From contig NC_012870.2 in NCBI RefSeq assembly GCF_000003195.3, positions 23,676,501-23,740,500 of the forward strand: a DNA stretch of 64,000 nucleotides, given 5' to 3'. The notes beneath the pieces are model-generated. The model made no database searches. It was not told where the DNA came from and saw nothing but the letters and a program-made list of their open reading frames with translations. Both the position numbers and the translations under genes were made by a program. Of the stretch, positions 10,105 to 20,780 are shown one piece after another. The DNA comes from Sorghum bicolor. Taxonomy: Eukaryota > Streptophyta > Magnoliopsida > Poales > Poaceae. Each line of letters starts with the position of its first letter. The first letter of the stretch is position 1.

Positions 10105-10794
10105 TGTTGATGCAAAACTGATCTGCAAACACAAAGGGCTAATACCTGATTCAAACGTTAAGGCGTGCCAGCCGATTTGACCTTGCTATCGGCAAAGGTG
10201 ATAACTCGAATACTTTAGTCCTGACAACAGCGATGCGCCCGGATGTCACGACTAAGAGGTACTCACGCGGAACTCGAGAACACGCCGAGCTTAAGTCGAC
10301 GAATTCCTAAGAACTCGTAATAAAAAGAAAAAAAGTATGACGAAGTCGTCGAAAAAGTAGATGCTGGAATATGAGTAAAACGTGTGTTTGATTGATTTCT
10401 TGATCCCTTGATTACAAGGTCCTAGGGTTTATATTTATACCCTGCTCAAAGAGTTACGACCAGACACAATTAGAATTCGAATCCCAAATTACACGGAATC
10501 CGTATACAAAACGATGCAAATAACTAAGGAAATAATAAAACTATCCTTCGTGACAAACCGAAACTCCTCCAGATGACAACTGGCAGCTTCCGGACTCCTC
10601 CTTCGCGTCATCGGCAATCCCCTTGCCATAGTCATCGGCAGACTTTTTTACCCAGCCATCGGCACCATATTACTGCTTGTGGACTTAGTCACATTCAACC
10701 TCTCCCTCATCGGCAACCATCCTCATCAGCAACCCGCATTGTACTGCCACCCTATCCTGCCATCCTGGACACGTGCCCAAAAACGGTGTCAACA
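10105..10794 (-). repeat. T1 5' LTR
   Basis: The 690-bp LTR begins TGTTGACACC and ends ...TCAACA on the minus strand, directly followed by a primer-binding-like site and the gag leader. A TATA box lies inside. U3 carries several GCCGAT/ATCGGC copies. The partner 3' LTR is left of the window, so divergence cannot be measured here. Confidence 0.75.
10432..10439 (-). promoter_or_regulatory. T1 LTR TATA box (TATAAATA)
   Basis: TATAAATA on the minus strand lies mid-LTR, about 330 bp before the LTR end. It is the likely core promoter for T1 genomic RNA. Confidence 0.6.
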
Positions 10795-11033
10795 ACTGCA
10801 TCAACAAGGATCCAAATAAGCTAACACAAGCAATATATAATAAAGAAATAAAAGTGTTTAGCTTACAATCAACCATCACACAACGTAGTTCTTGTTCACC
10901 ACACATAGTTCACCACCTAGAAAGTTTTAAGACGGGCACCAACAACTAACTTATTACATCAAAGATAAGCCTAACACTCCCCCTTTGGCAGCAAGTGCCA
11001 AAAAGGGTAGGCTGCGATAAAGAGCTAGAAGGA
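10795..11033 (-). other. A 3' untranslated end with polypurine tract
   Basis: A polypurine tract, AAAGGGGGAG on the minus strand, lies at 10977-10986 after the env-like stop. The bases after it do not match the start of A's 5' LTR (TGTAAGTGCATTC), so this may be one of several tract-like copies found upstream of Sirevirus 3' LTRs rather than the priming one. Nothing coding is seen. Confidence 0.55.
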
Positions 11034-12856
11034 CTAATCGTCATCATCATCAAGGTCGTCGTCGTCGTCGCTGTAGTCGATGAAGGTACGCAGCGGCCCC
11101 TTACCATGAGGATCAGCAGAGGTGGACTGCTCGTGAGGGGGTGCAGCAGAGGCAGAGGCCCTAGTGACATCATCCGCAGCTCCAAAGATATCCTGATAAG
11201 CAAAGCTGGCCTCGGTGTCATCCATGGAGAAGCCAGCAGGAATCCCACCACCATAGAATGGATCAATGGCTGAGGGGGGTGGAGGATCCTGCTGCTCCTC
11301 ATCCTCATCAGCAGAAGTCCGATGCATGTTATCATATTCAGCATAGGGGTCCTGAAACTCACGAAGAGGAGAGGACGGAGGAAGAGCTGCCTTCTCCTCA
11401 AGACGACGGAGACGCTGATCGGTCTTCTTCTGGCAATAGCAAAAGTAGGAGAAGAACCGCTGCAGCGCATGACGAGTAGGACTGCGGCGACCACGAGGGA
11501 CAGCTTCCCCTTGAGCACCATCAGCACCAGCAGGAGTAGCAGCGCCAGTAGGAGTGGCAGCCCCAGGAGTAGCAGCCCCAGGAGTAGCAGTACCAGCAGG
11601 ACTGAGAGGAGGAGCATGAGGGGCACCCAAGTGCTTGGCACGAACCGGAGCATGAACGCATGGGTGCGAGAACTGCATGCCAGCAACTTGCTCAATAATA
11701 TGCATCAGATAAGGAGCATAGGGCAAGTACTTGTGAGGGTCCACGGACGCATCAACAATCTTGTTCCACATGAAATCCGAGACACCAAAGCGGCCACCAT
11801 TAGCACCAAAGCGAGCCAATATCTTAGGAGCATCTTGACGGAGGTAAATGGAATCTCCAAACTTGGGGTCAATGGTGTAGCGGATCAGGTTGTTCAGCAC
11901 ATAGAAGTAAGGCTTCAGCTGAGTGGTCTTGAAATCCGGATGAGCTCCTGGCTTGTATATTTCAGCAGCATCAAGGTCAGCCTCAGAAATCCCCTCAGCA
12001 AAGATGGTAGACAGCCGGGGTGCATCTCGATCCATATGATCAAAGCCAAGCAAGCGAGAGAAGGTGATAAAGTCAAGGCGATAATGAACACCTTGAGTCA
12101 TCCAATGCAGCACCCTAGAGGCTTGACCCACCCACAATCTTGCCCAAAACTGAAAGATGATATCCTCATTTCAATTCTTCTCAAGGGTCATAAGAGGAAG
12201 GATGCGCCATTCTTCAAGCTTTTGAATCAAAGCATTGACCTCAGGGTGATTGAAATCTTGCAAAGACTTGAGGACCACATACTTGTGCTGAAAAAGTGGG
12301 CCATTTTTGTGGCTTTGCTGGCCTTGTAGAGGACGAACTCATAAAAGTCATTTTGAAACTGAGACCAAAACCGCTCCTCAACGCCCTCAAACTTGATGAA
12401 CTTGTACGGGTTCTCGCTGCGCTGATGTCTTAAGTCCATAAGACGCTTCTTGTAATCAATACCAAGCCGGGGCAGCGTACCAGAGGTAATGGAACGCCTC
12501 CGGACATGGGCATTAAACTGAGGATGCCATGAGAGAGTCCGGCGAGCACCAACCTCACTGAGATGCAGAGGCGAGCGACGAAGGACATTGGGGTCCATGG
12601 CTCTGCCTTCCACTTGCACAGGATCAGGCACGGCTTGGCTTCAAACTCTGGCCTGGTGAGAAGGGGCTGGACATGGGACGGTGTGGGTGTGAAGAGGGGC
12701 AGGAATGCCCTCATCGCCGGCGGAAGCATCAGCCGCACCCGGACCACGGGAAGGGGTCCCACGACTACGCACTGCCCGGTTCGCAGAGCGACCACCGGCA
12801 TCACTAGAGCAAGGACGAGCACCACGGGGAGGGTTCTTGCACTTGCCGGAATCCAT
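11034..12856 (-). pseudogene. A env-like gene (third ORF of a Sirevirus), broken
   Basis: Downstream of pol and on the same strand. The ATG at 12856 (MDSGKCKNPP) follows a splice-acceptor-like TTGCAG at 12863-12858. The frame has a TGA near 12641, runs on through 12227 (RFWSQFQNDFYEFVLYKAS), is broken by a one-base loss in a T run near 12290 and has a TGA near 12170. It then continues from 12137 (FARLWVGQAS-type region, VHYRLDFITFSRLLGF) to 11034. The C-terminal half has an A/T/P/G repeat, a basic-charged coiled stretch and an extremely acidic end (DYSDDDDDLDDDDD). I see no convincing signal peptide or membrane span. Such proteins are called env-like by position only; the function is unknown. 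Confidence 0.65.
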
Positions 12857-12875
12857 GCTGCAACACCACAAAGAG
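12857..12875 (-). promoter_or_regulatory. Splice-acceptor-like site just upstream of env-like ATG
   Basis: On the minus strand a T-rich run ends in GGTGTTGCAG (AG at 12859-12858), one base before ATG at 12856. A second acceptor-like CCTCTAG ends at 13066, with a donor-like AAGGTACAT at 13158. The env-like message may therefore be spliced. This is inferred from sequence only. Confidence 0.4.
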
Positions 12876-12954
12876 GGGCAGCAAGAGAAAGTTACAAGAC
12901 CATACTAGAGTGCAGCAAGAGATCGATCAAGGCGATGGGAGGAACTGCCTTGCT

Positions 12955-13005
12955 CATAGGGGCCGGTACCACCGGCCCTAGGGCCGGTACCACCGGTGGC
13001 ACTGT
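12955..13005. repeat. Pair of GGCCGGTACCACCGG palindromic motifs
   Basis: Two copies of GGCCGGTACCACCGG flank CCCTAGGG, making one larger near-palindrome inside the leader of the env-like gene. The same motif is arrayed in A's LTR. Confidence 0.7.
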
Positions 13006-13157
13006 GGAGCAAGGGAATCACCTCCAATCGACCAAATCGACCATGGGAAGAGCGCTTAAAGCATCCTAGAGGCAAGAACACACTAAGATAAGGAAAGGAG
13101 TGCGAGGAAATGGCCTAAAATTAGGTACATTGGGAGATCGGGCAACTTCAAAATGTA

Positions 13158-13580
13158 CCTTGTTTAACTGCGAAAAGTGGCCGAATCCAAGGAAACCCAT
13201 GGGTCTTGGAGGCAACCAAGAACCTCCACGCGTCCCTCACGGCCGGGGCAAGGTTCTCCTCAAACATCGGGCGAAGAAGATGGAGGAGCCGAAAGATCGG
13301 GGCAAGGGAAGCGCCGCCGCCGCCGGGAGAAGAGAGGAGAGGAAGGGTCGGGCGGGTGGGAAGAGATAAGAGAGAGAGAATAACCGCGGGCGGCTTAAAT
13401 ACCGCAGTAAAAAGCACTGCCGGTACTACCGGCTGCAAGGGCCGGTACCACCGGCGGGCCAGAGACCTGCGAGCGGGGTTCTGCGGGATTTTGGCCTAGT
13501 GGTGCTACCGGGCTTCGGCCGGTACCACCGGCTGGAGCCGGTACCACCGGGGCTAGGCGCCGGTACCACCGGCGGCGCAG
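13158..13580 (-). promoter_or_regulatory. LTR-like promoter module between pol and env-like gene of A
   Basis: Reading on the minus strand: an array of CCGGTACCACCGG-type motifs (13570-13420), then CAGTGCTTTTTACTGCGG, a TATTTAA box (13401-13395), then a CT-rich and GC-rich leader (CTCTCTCTC, GGCGGCGGCGGCG). The 5' LTR of A has the same order: motif array, CAGTGTTCTG, TATAAATA, CT-rich leader. The leader resembles the pyrimidine-patch and GC-rich 5' ends of grass genes. It points toward the env-like ATG. Promoter activity is inferred. Confidence 0.5.
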
Positions 13581-13760
13581 GAAATCAGCGCAACGGTGAA
13601 CTTAGTGGGGCAAACTTAGAAACAAATCAATCATAGCCAGATTTCATCAAATCATTACAAAACAATGGCCATGCTTGAGATGTGAAAAGTAGATTTTGAA
13701 AGAGCACTAGATTTTTCACAAAGGTTTGTCCTTTCCAATCAATCAAGTATGTGCAAGACA

Positions 13761-16700
13761 TCAAGCCATGTTACAAGAATCAACGATATTTAGTTCACGC
13801 CTCAAAGCATAAAATCTTGACTCATCTAGAGGTTTAGTGAAGATATCGGCTAACTAGAATTCGGTTCTCACATGTTGCACAACGATATCTCCTTTGGATT
13901 GGTGATCTCTCAGGAAGTGATGGCGAATGTCTATGTGCTTTGTTCTAGAGTGGTTTACAGGGTTATCAGCTAGCTTGATTGCCCCCTCATTGTCACATAA
14001 GAGGGGAATCTTGCTTTGCTCACAACCAAAGTCTCTCAAGGTTTGCTTCATCCAAAGCAGTTGGGCACAGCAAGCGCCGGCCGCCACATACTCGGCTTCA
14101 GCGGTGGAAAGGGCAATGGAGTTTTGTTTCTTAGAACTCCAGGACACCAAAGACCTACCAAGGAATTGGCAAGTCCCTGATGTACTCTTTCGCTCTACCC
14201 TGCAACCGGCATAGTCCGAATCGGAGTAGCCAAGTAGAGTGAAAGTGGAGCCCTTTGGGTACCATAAGCCAAGATTAGGAGTGAACACAAGATATCGAAA
14301 GATTCTCTTAACAACCATAAGATGGCATTCTTTCGGACTAGCTTGAAATCTTGCACACATGCACACACTAAGCATAATATCAGGCCTAGATGCACAAAGG
14401 TAAAGCAAAGATCCAATCATGGAGCGATATACCTTTTGATCAATGGCCTTGCCGTCTCCATCAAGGTCAAGATGTCCGGTTGTTGGCATTGGTGTCTTTA
14501 TGGGTTTGGCCTTGTCCATGTCAAACTTCTTTAGCATGTCGGTGGTGTACTTGGTTTGACTTATGAACGTGCCGTCCTTGAGTTGCTTGATTTGAAATCC
14601 AAGGAAGTACGTCAACTCCCCCATCATGGACATCTCGAACCTTTTGGTCATGATCCTACTAAATTCCTCACTGAAGTTCGCATTAGTACTACCAAATATA
14701 ATGTCATCGACATATATTTGGCATATGAAAATATAATTATTGACTTTGCGAGTAAATAAAGTGGGATCGGCTTTTCCAATCTCAAACCCTTGTTTGAGTA
14801 GGAAATCCTTGAGACAATCATACCAAGCTCTAGGGGCTTGCTTAAGCCCATAGAGTGCTTTATCCAGCTTGTAGACATGATCGGGATGAAGTGGATCTTC
14901 AAAACCCGATGGTTGCTCCACATACACGGTTTCGGAGAGAGGCCATTGAGGAATGCACTTTTCACGTCCATTTGAAACAACTTGAAATCATGGTGAGCAG
15001 CAAAGGCAAGTAATATACGAATAGATTCAAGCCTAGCTATAGGTGCATAGGTTTCCCCAAAATCCAAACCTTCGATTTGAGTGAAACCTTTGGCAACCAA
15101 CCGAGCCTTGTTTCTAGTGACCACGCCATACTCATTTTCTTTGTTGCGGAAGACCCATTTGGTACCTATCACGTTTTGCTTGGGTCTTTCCACCAAGGAC
15201 CAGACTTCATTCCTAGTGAAGTTGTTCAACTCTTCTTGCATAGCCATCACCCAATCCGGATCCGCCAAGGTATCTTCCACCCTATTTGGCAACATAGAGG
15301 AGACAAAAGAGTAATGTTCACAAAAACCAACTAAACGAGAGCGTGTTGTTACCCCTCATTGTATGTCTCCCAAAATGCTATCAACGGGATGATCCCGTTG
15401 AATAGATTGATGGACTCTTGGGTGAGGCACTGCTGTTCTTGTTTGAATGGGACCATCATCTTCGTCTTCATGGTCTTGGTTGATTTGAGAGTCTAGATCT
15501 TGAATGTTTTGATCTCCATCTTGGTTTGGTTCTTGTGCTTGAGGTGAGTCTTGTCCAGCGTGTTCTCTTGAGTCATGACCTCTTCTTGATGTCGAAGCAT
15601 CATCATGGGCATTGGTTGACCCATGAAGCAAGCTTGGGTCACAAGAAATTTGCAAGTTTGCATCATCTTCTTCTTCTTCAACGGGTTTCACTTCATCGGT
15701 AGCAAGCTTTTTGATTACTTGGCGAGATGGCTCTTCTTTACCTAAAATTTCAGCATTGACTTGCTCCTTTTGAGAGCCGTCGCTTTCATCAAAAGTCACG
15801 TCTACCGCTATTTCAATTTGACCGGTGGTCTCATTGAAAACATGATAGCCATGTTGATTAGTAGCATAACCAAGTAAGAACCCTTCATCAACCTTTGGTG
15901 CGAACTTAGAGCTTTTGGATCTCTTATTAAGTATGAAACACTTGCAACCAAAAACTCTAAAGTAATCCACCTTAGGCTTTTTACCAGTTAGAAGCACGTA
16001 GGCAGTTTTCTTCCTCAGCTTGTGAAGATATAGGCGGTTGATTGCGTGACATGCCGTGTTAACGGCTTCCACCCAATAATCCTTTTCGGAGATCTTGTAT
16101 TCATCCAACATTGCTCTTGCGGCTTCAATGAGTGTTCGGTTCTTTCTTTCCACCACACCGTTTTGTTGAGGAGTATATGCAACCGAGAACTCATGCTTGA
16201 TGCCTTCTTCATCAAGGTATGCTTCAATGTTGGTGTTTCTAAATTCAGTCCCGTTGTCGCTTCTCACTTTCTTGATCTTCACTCCAAACTCATTTTGAGC
16301 CCTTCTTGCAAACTTCTTGAAGATACCTTGAGTCTCACTCTTGTCCTTCAAAAAGAATACCCAAGTGAAGCGAGAAAAGTCATCAACAATTACAAAACCA
16401 TATTTGTTACCTCCAATGCTTATGTAAGCATTGGGTCTGAATAAATCCATGTGAAGAAGCTCAAGTGGTCTTGATGTAGTCACGATGTTCTTCACAGGAT
16501 GCTTGGCTCCAACTTCTTTTCGCGCTTGACATGCACTGCAAATTCTATCTTTCTCAAAAGAAACATTCGTTAGTCCAAGGATGTGTTCACCTCTTTGAAG
16601 ATCGGCCAAGTTCCTCATCCCAACATGGGCTAGACGGCGATGTCACTGCCAGCCCAAGCTAGATTTTGCCACTAAACAAGTCTCGGACCCCACTCTACTA

Positions 16701-17080
16701 GTTGAAAAATCAACTAGATAGAGCTTGCCCTTCAGTTGACCCGTAAAAGCAATAGAGGAATCCGACCTTCTAGAGACTTCCACACCCTTATCTGTAAAGA
16801 GACAATTGTAACCCTTCTCACAGAGTTGTGAGACGGATAACAAATTGTATCCCAACGAATCCACAAGCAAAACATTCAAAATGGAATTATCATTTGAAAT
16901 TGCAATTTTACCTAAACCAAGGATATCTCCTTTACTATTGTCACCAAACACAATCCTTTCACTTGTGGTTTGATTCGGTTGAAAGGAAGTGAACATATTC
17001 TTCTCTCCGGTCATGTGATTGGTGCATCCACTGTCAAGCACCCAACTTGGCCCACCAGAGGATAGACCTACAAGATAAGA
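13761..17080 (-). pseudogene. pol: A pol: protease, integrase, RT, RNase H (copia order), broken
   Basis: Pol follows gag in the same frame after one TAA. Domains in order: protease (VLDSGCTNHM near 17040), integrase zinc finger (HRRLAH...CSACQ), integrase core with D (LHMDLF), D (RSDNGTEF) and E (VVERKNRT), RT ([19 protein letters not shown]) and RNase H (STAEAEYVAA, HIDIRHHF). In-frame stops lie near 16640 (TGA between protease and integrase) and 15353 (TGA before RT). A frameshift lies near 14935 just after [10 protein letters not shown], and a TAG at 13856-13854 cuts off the last 31 codons (LADIFTKPLDE). The product cannot be made whole, so this copy is dead unless complemented. Confidence 0.85.
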
Positions 17081-19512
17081 TTAAGCCTTTGTTTTAGGTC
17101 CCGAGTTGGAACCTAGGGGGTTAGACACATAAGATTTGGGCACCCAAACACTATTCAAGATTTGTCTCTTCTTGAGGGCGCCCACATACTTCACAACAAT
17201 CTTGCCATCCTTATCCGAACAACACATGTAATCACAAATATGATTGCGTGAGATAGGCGCTTGTTGCTTGGGCATCTCCCCTTGCTTCTTCTTCATGTTC
17301 TTGTTGCTTGCAAGTGGGAGTGTAGGGGTGACAACATTGTTCACTTTGTCAATAAGGTCAACAAGAGGCACACTCTTGTTGAACTTCACACAAGCCACCC
17401 CATTTATCATGTTTCTCCCATTGGCCTTACCATTGTACCGATTATATGCGAGGCCATCCTTGATTATGGGGTGCCTTGATGCCTTGAACACATTTACCGG
17501 CTGCTTGTCCTTGCATTTGCAGCCAACCTTGACAATAGTGTTCATTCTTTGAATTTCTTTGTCCTTCTTAGCTAACTCATCAAGGTTAGTGAGACATGCA
17601 TTTATGTCAACATTTATGCATCTTTCACAGCTTTTACTTGTAGAAGCCTTTGAATCCTTAGAAACGGTAGAGGTGCTAGACCAAAGCTTTTCATAGTTTA
17701 GTTCAAGCTCATGATATTTTGTTGTCAAGATTGTGAGGCTTTCTTGAGCCAAACTATGATCATTCTTTAGACTAGCCAAAGATCCATTGAGTGAGGAATG
17801 TTTCTTAGTCAATCGCTCATTGGAGTCTTTGACTAGAGACAATTCTACACCCAATTTCTCAACCCTCTCCTTTTCCTTGGAGAGACATACTTCGAGTCCT
17901 TGGTTCTTCTGCCTTTCCTCTAGGAGCAATTCGCCTTGCGACTCGATGCATAACTCAAGCTTGTCATTAGCGTATATTAGCTTTAGAATTTTAGTTGCAG
18001 CAGCTTTACCATATTTCTTAATGAGATTGTTGGCATAGTTTTCATCATATTCATTATCACTATCATAGTCACTAGTGGTTTGAGGAGAGGAGTCATCTTG
18101 TACCTTATCTCCTTTTGCCATAAGGCATGTGGGAGTGTCATCATTGTCATCGGAGAGATTGGCAAAGAGCCTAAGCGATGAGTGGGTGTCGGAGATAAGT
18201 GCTGTGGATGAGGCAACGTTGGTGAAGATCTTGTTTGGGGAGGATCTTTCTTGTACGGCGATGGCAGCTACACTCTTCTTCTCATTGTCATCATCATCAC
18301 TGTCACTGTCCGATTGCCATTCTTGCCCGAGGTGAGCTTCCCCTTTCTTCTTGTCCTTGTACTTATTGTCATTTTGTTTGGTGTACCTTGACTTCTTTCC
18401 TTTATTGGGACAATCTGCTGCAAGATGGCCGGTGTCACCACACTCATAGCAAAACCTCTTTCTATATGGCTTGTTTCCTCCATATCTCCTCATCTTATCT
18501 TTCTTCATTCTTAAATAGTTCTTGTAGTTTCCCACTAGCATAGCTTGTTCTTCATCAAGATCATCATCATCTTTGTGCTTATTCTCACAACACCCTTTGT
18601 TGCAATGACTTGACTCACTTCCATGTGAAGCTGTGAGTGCTATGTTCTTTCTTTGATTTAGGGCTTCTTTGGCTTCATCATCCAAGACTTCATGGTGCAT
18701 CAACTTTGCTAGCATTTCTTGAGGAGTCATAGTATGATAGTTGTCTTTCTCCATGATGACGGATGCAAGCATGTTGTTCCTTTGTCTATACACTCTACAA
18801 ATCTTTCTTGCTGCAGAGTTGTCATCCCATGTTGTTGCTCCAAGTGCTCTAATTTGATTGATCAATGACATAAACCTATCAAACATGGCTTTTGTTGTTT
18901 CTCCCTCAAGTATGCAAAAGTTCTCGATCTTGCTTTGTAAGAGCTCAATGTTTCCTACTCTTACACTCTTGTCTCCCTCAAAAGACACTTTCAAGGTGTC
19001 CCAAATCTGCTTAGCATTTACCATGCCATTTACTTTGTTGTTGTCTTCAGGAGTAAGACATTGCAGAATCAAGGTAGCAGCTGTTGCATTAAGGTGAAAG
19101 TCTCTCTCATCTTCGGAAGTCCATTCACTTGAATTTTGCGGTGGATTCACTCCAATGTCCACTACTTCCCAGCATCTTGCAGCAATGAGATGCAACTTCA
19201 TTCTATGAGCCCAATCGGTATACCTTATACCATCAATGGAGGTGGCTTTCCAGGATTGATCATCGGCAATGTTGGATTCTTGCTTGAACTGCTGTAATCA
19301 AACCCAGTGTTGTTGTAGGTCTTTGACCCTTTGCTAGCATCTTCATTTCCACCTTCACTATCCAACTCATGATTCCTTTTACTTAGGAGTTCTTTCATCT
19401 TATCTAGCTCTTCTTGCATCTTCTTCATCTGCTCTTTCTGCTGCAGCTGCAAGGATGTTGTGATCTGTGCTGTGATTTGCTCAACGATTTGTTGTTGAGT
19501 TGTTGGATCCAT
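17081..19512 (-). pseudogene. gag: A gag, coiled-coil type with zinc knuckle, frameshifted
   Basis: The start at 19512 (MDPTTQQQIVEQ) opens a Q/K/E-rich coiled coil of about 60 residues. The frame is lost near 19232 by an apparent one-base loss in a T run, and the rest reads from the next frame to 17081. The second part holds the UBN2-type gag core (CLTPEDNNKVNGMVNAKQIW), a CYECGDTGHLAADC knuckle (CX2CX4HX4C), an acidic region and a long coiled coil (LEVCLSKEKERVEKL). A large gag with C-terminal coiled coil is typical of Sireviruses. It ends in TAA, directly followed in frame by pol, which suggests stop readthrough in the ancestor. Confidence 0.8.
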
Positions 19513-19562
19513 CTTGGCCAATATTGCTCCTCGCGCGGTGAAGCGTTTGTACGAGGAACCTT

Positions 19563-19574
19563 GCTCTAATACCA
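19563..19574 (-). other. A primer-binding site, initiator tRNA-Met type
   Basis: TGGTATTAGAGC on the minus strand, two bases after the LTR end, matches the usual Ty1/copia primer site complementary to initiator tRNA-Met (TGGTATCAGAGC) with one difference. Confidence 0.75.
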
Positions 19575-20435
19575 ATTGAAAGGATCTAATTGGCCTAGAG
19601 GGGGGATGAATAGGCGTATCTTAAAACCTGAAACTCAAAAACTCAAGTTGCGGAAGTCAAATGCCTGTCGGTACCACCGGCAGTTTGGGTCGGTACTACT
19701 GGTGTCACACAGCCAGTACTACCGACGCAAACTGCTGGTACTACCGACTCCCTAAGACAGCTACGAAATCAGAGTGTAAAGGGCTTAGATTTCAGATTTC
19801 AGATCTGAGTTTTACCACTCTTTCCTAGGTGTAGGAGAGGATGTTGTTGAAGTCTCCTTAGCTTAGTCCTTCTCCACACCGTAGATCGACCTTCGTTTAC
19901 CTGTCGAAAAGTGGAGAAGGGATAGGAACACAAAGAACACAAACAAGGGTAGTCGAAGCTACCTCCACAGCAAGACAAGGTATTTTTCCCGAGGTTCGGC
20001 AATCTCCACTAAGGAGTTCCTACGTCCCCGTTGTTGAGGTGACCACGAAGGTCTGACCACTTAGGTCTCCTCCTCAAGCAACCACAAAGGTTGGCTTTAT
20101 GTTTCCACTAAGAATCAAGGGGTAATACAAACACTTCGGGGTGCCCTCACAAATGAGTCAACACGGGCAACCATGAAGAACGCCTAGCCGGCTAGGGTTC
20201 CAAGAACCCAAGAGTAACAAACACAAATCAAACCGGCAAGACGAGGAACGGAGTGCTCAAGTCACAGATCGAAGCTCCCAACTCTCTAATCTCACTTCTC
20301 TAGCTCGAATCTCTCAAGAAATGAAGTCTAGGAGCAAGAGGGAGAGAGAGTGGGTGAGCCAAAGCTTGGAGACTGTTTTCTCAGATGTGGAGTAGCTAGA
20401 ATGAGCAAGCCAATGGTTAGAAAAGAGGAGAGAGC

Positions 20436-20443
20436 TATTTATA
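20436..20443 (-). promoter_or_regulatory. A LTR TATA box (TATAAATA)
   Basis: TATAAATA on the minus strand lies directly downstream of the palindromic motif array, in the same arrangement as the internal module at 13158-13580. Confidence 0.6.
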
Positions 20444-20459
20444 CTAGAGTACAGAACAC

Positions 20460-20780
20460 TGGCTGGTACTACCGGTGCAACCACCGGTACCACCGGCGTC
20501 CCCAGATCTAAACGTGAGAAGGCCGAGGAAGATGCGAGAAAAAGGCCTACCGGTACCACTGGTGGAAGGCCGGTACCACCGACAGTGCAAAATCTCGCAA
20601 AACAGCAGTTCTGCGAGAATTTGGCCTGCTGGTACTACCGGCGTTTCAGCGGTACCACCGGTGGTAGCCGGTACCACCGGTCAAAGCCCGGTACTACCGG
20701 TAGTTCATTTTCTCGCAAAACTCAGGAGTAGAACTGGCACTGCCGGTACCACCGGCCTTGAGGGCCGGTACTACCGGCTC
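20460..20780. repeat. Array of CCGGTACCACCGG palindromic motifs in A LTR U3
   Basis: About ten irregularly spaced copies of CCGGTACCACCGG or CCGGTACTACCGG occur on either strand. Further copies lie at 19665-19750. Short conserved palindromes in U3 are known in Sireviruses; this core differs from the one in B and C. Confidence 0.75.

Larger units (their letters stand above)
1..10794 (-). mobile_element. T1: Tat-lineage Ty3/gypsy LTR retrotransposon, left end outside window
   Basis: Reading on the minus strand, the order is 5' LTR, primer-binding site, gag-pro, pol (RT, RNase H, second RNase H, integrase), then a 3' region carrying a gene in the opposite direction. A second RNase H-like domain and an extra antisense gene between pol and the 3' LTR are known traits of the Tat lineage. 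Both long frames are free of stops, so this is the best preserved element in the window. It sits inside element A; the 5 bases after its right end (ACTGC, 10795-10799) are the candidate TSD, whose partner is outside the window. The hexamer GCCGAT and its complement are scattered throughout. The 3' LTR is not in the window. Confidence 0.85.

Noticed and set aside
9708..10121. Plus-strand open frame opposite the T1 gag start
   Set aside because: A shadow of the gag-pro N-terminus; no motif and no separate promoter.
10795..10976. 3' LTR of A next to the polypurine tract
   Set aside because: Its sequence does not match the start of A's 5' LTR; the true 3' LTR must be beyond T1.
11322..12329. 335-codon open frame on the plus strand
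   Set aside because: It is the reverse complement of the env-like gene of A, has no recognisable domain, and the minus strand carries the meaningful protein.
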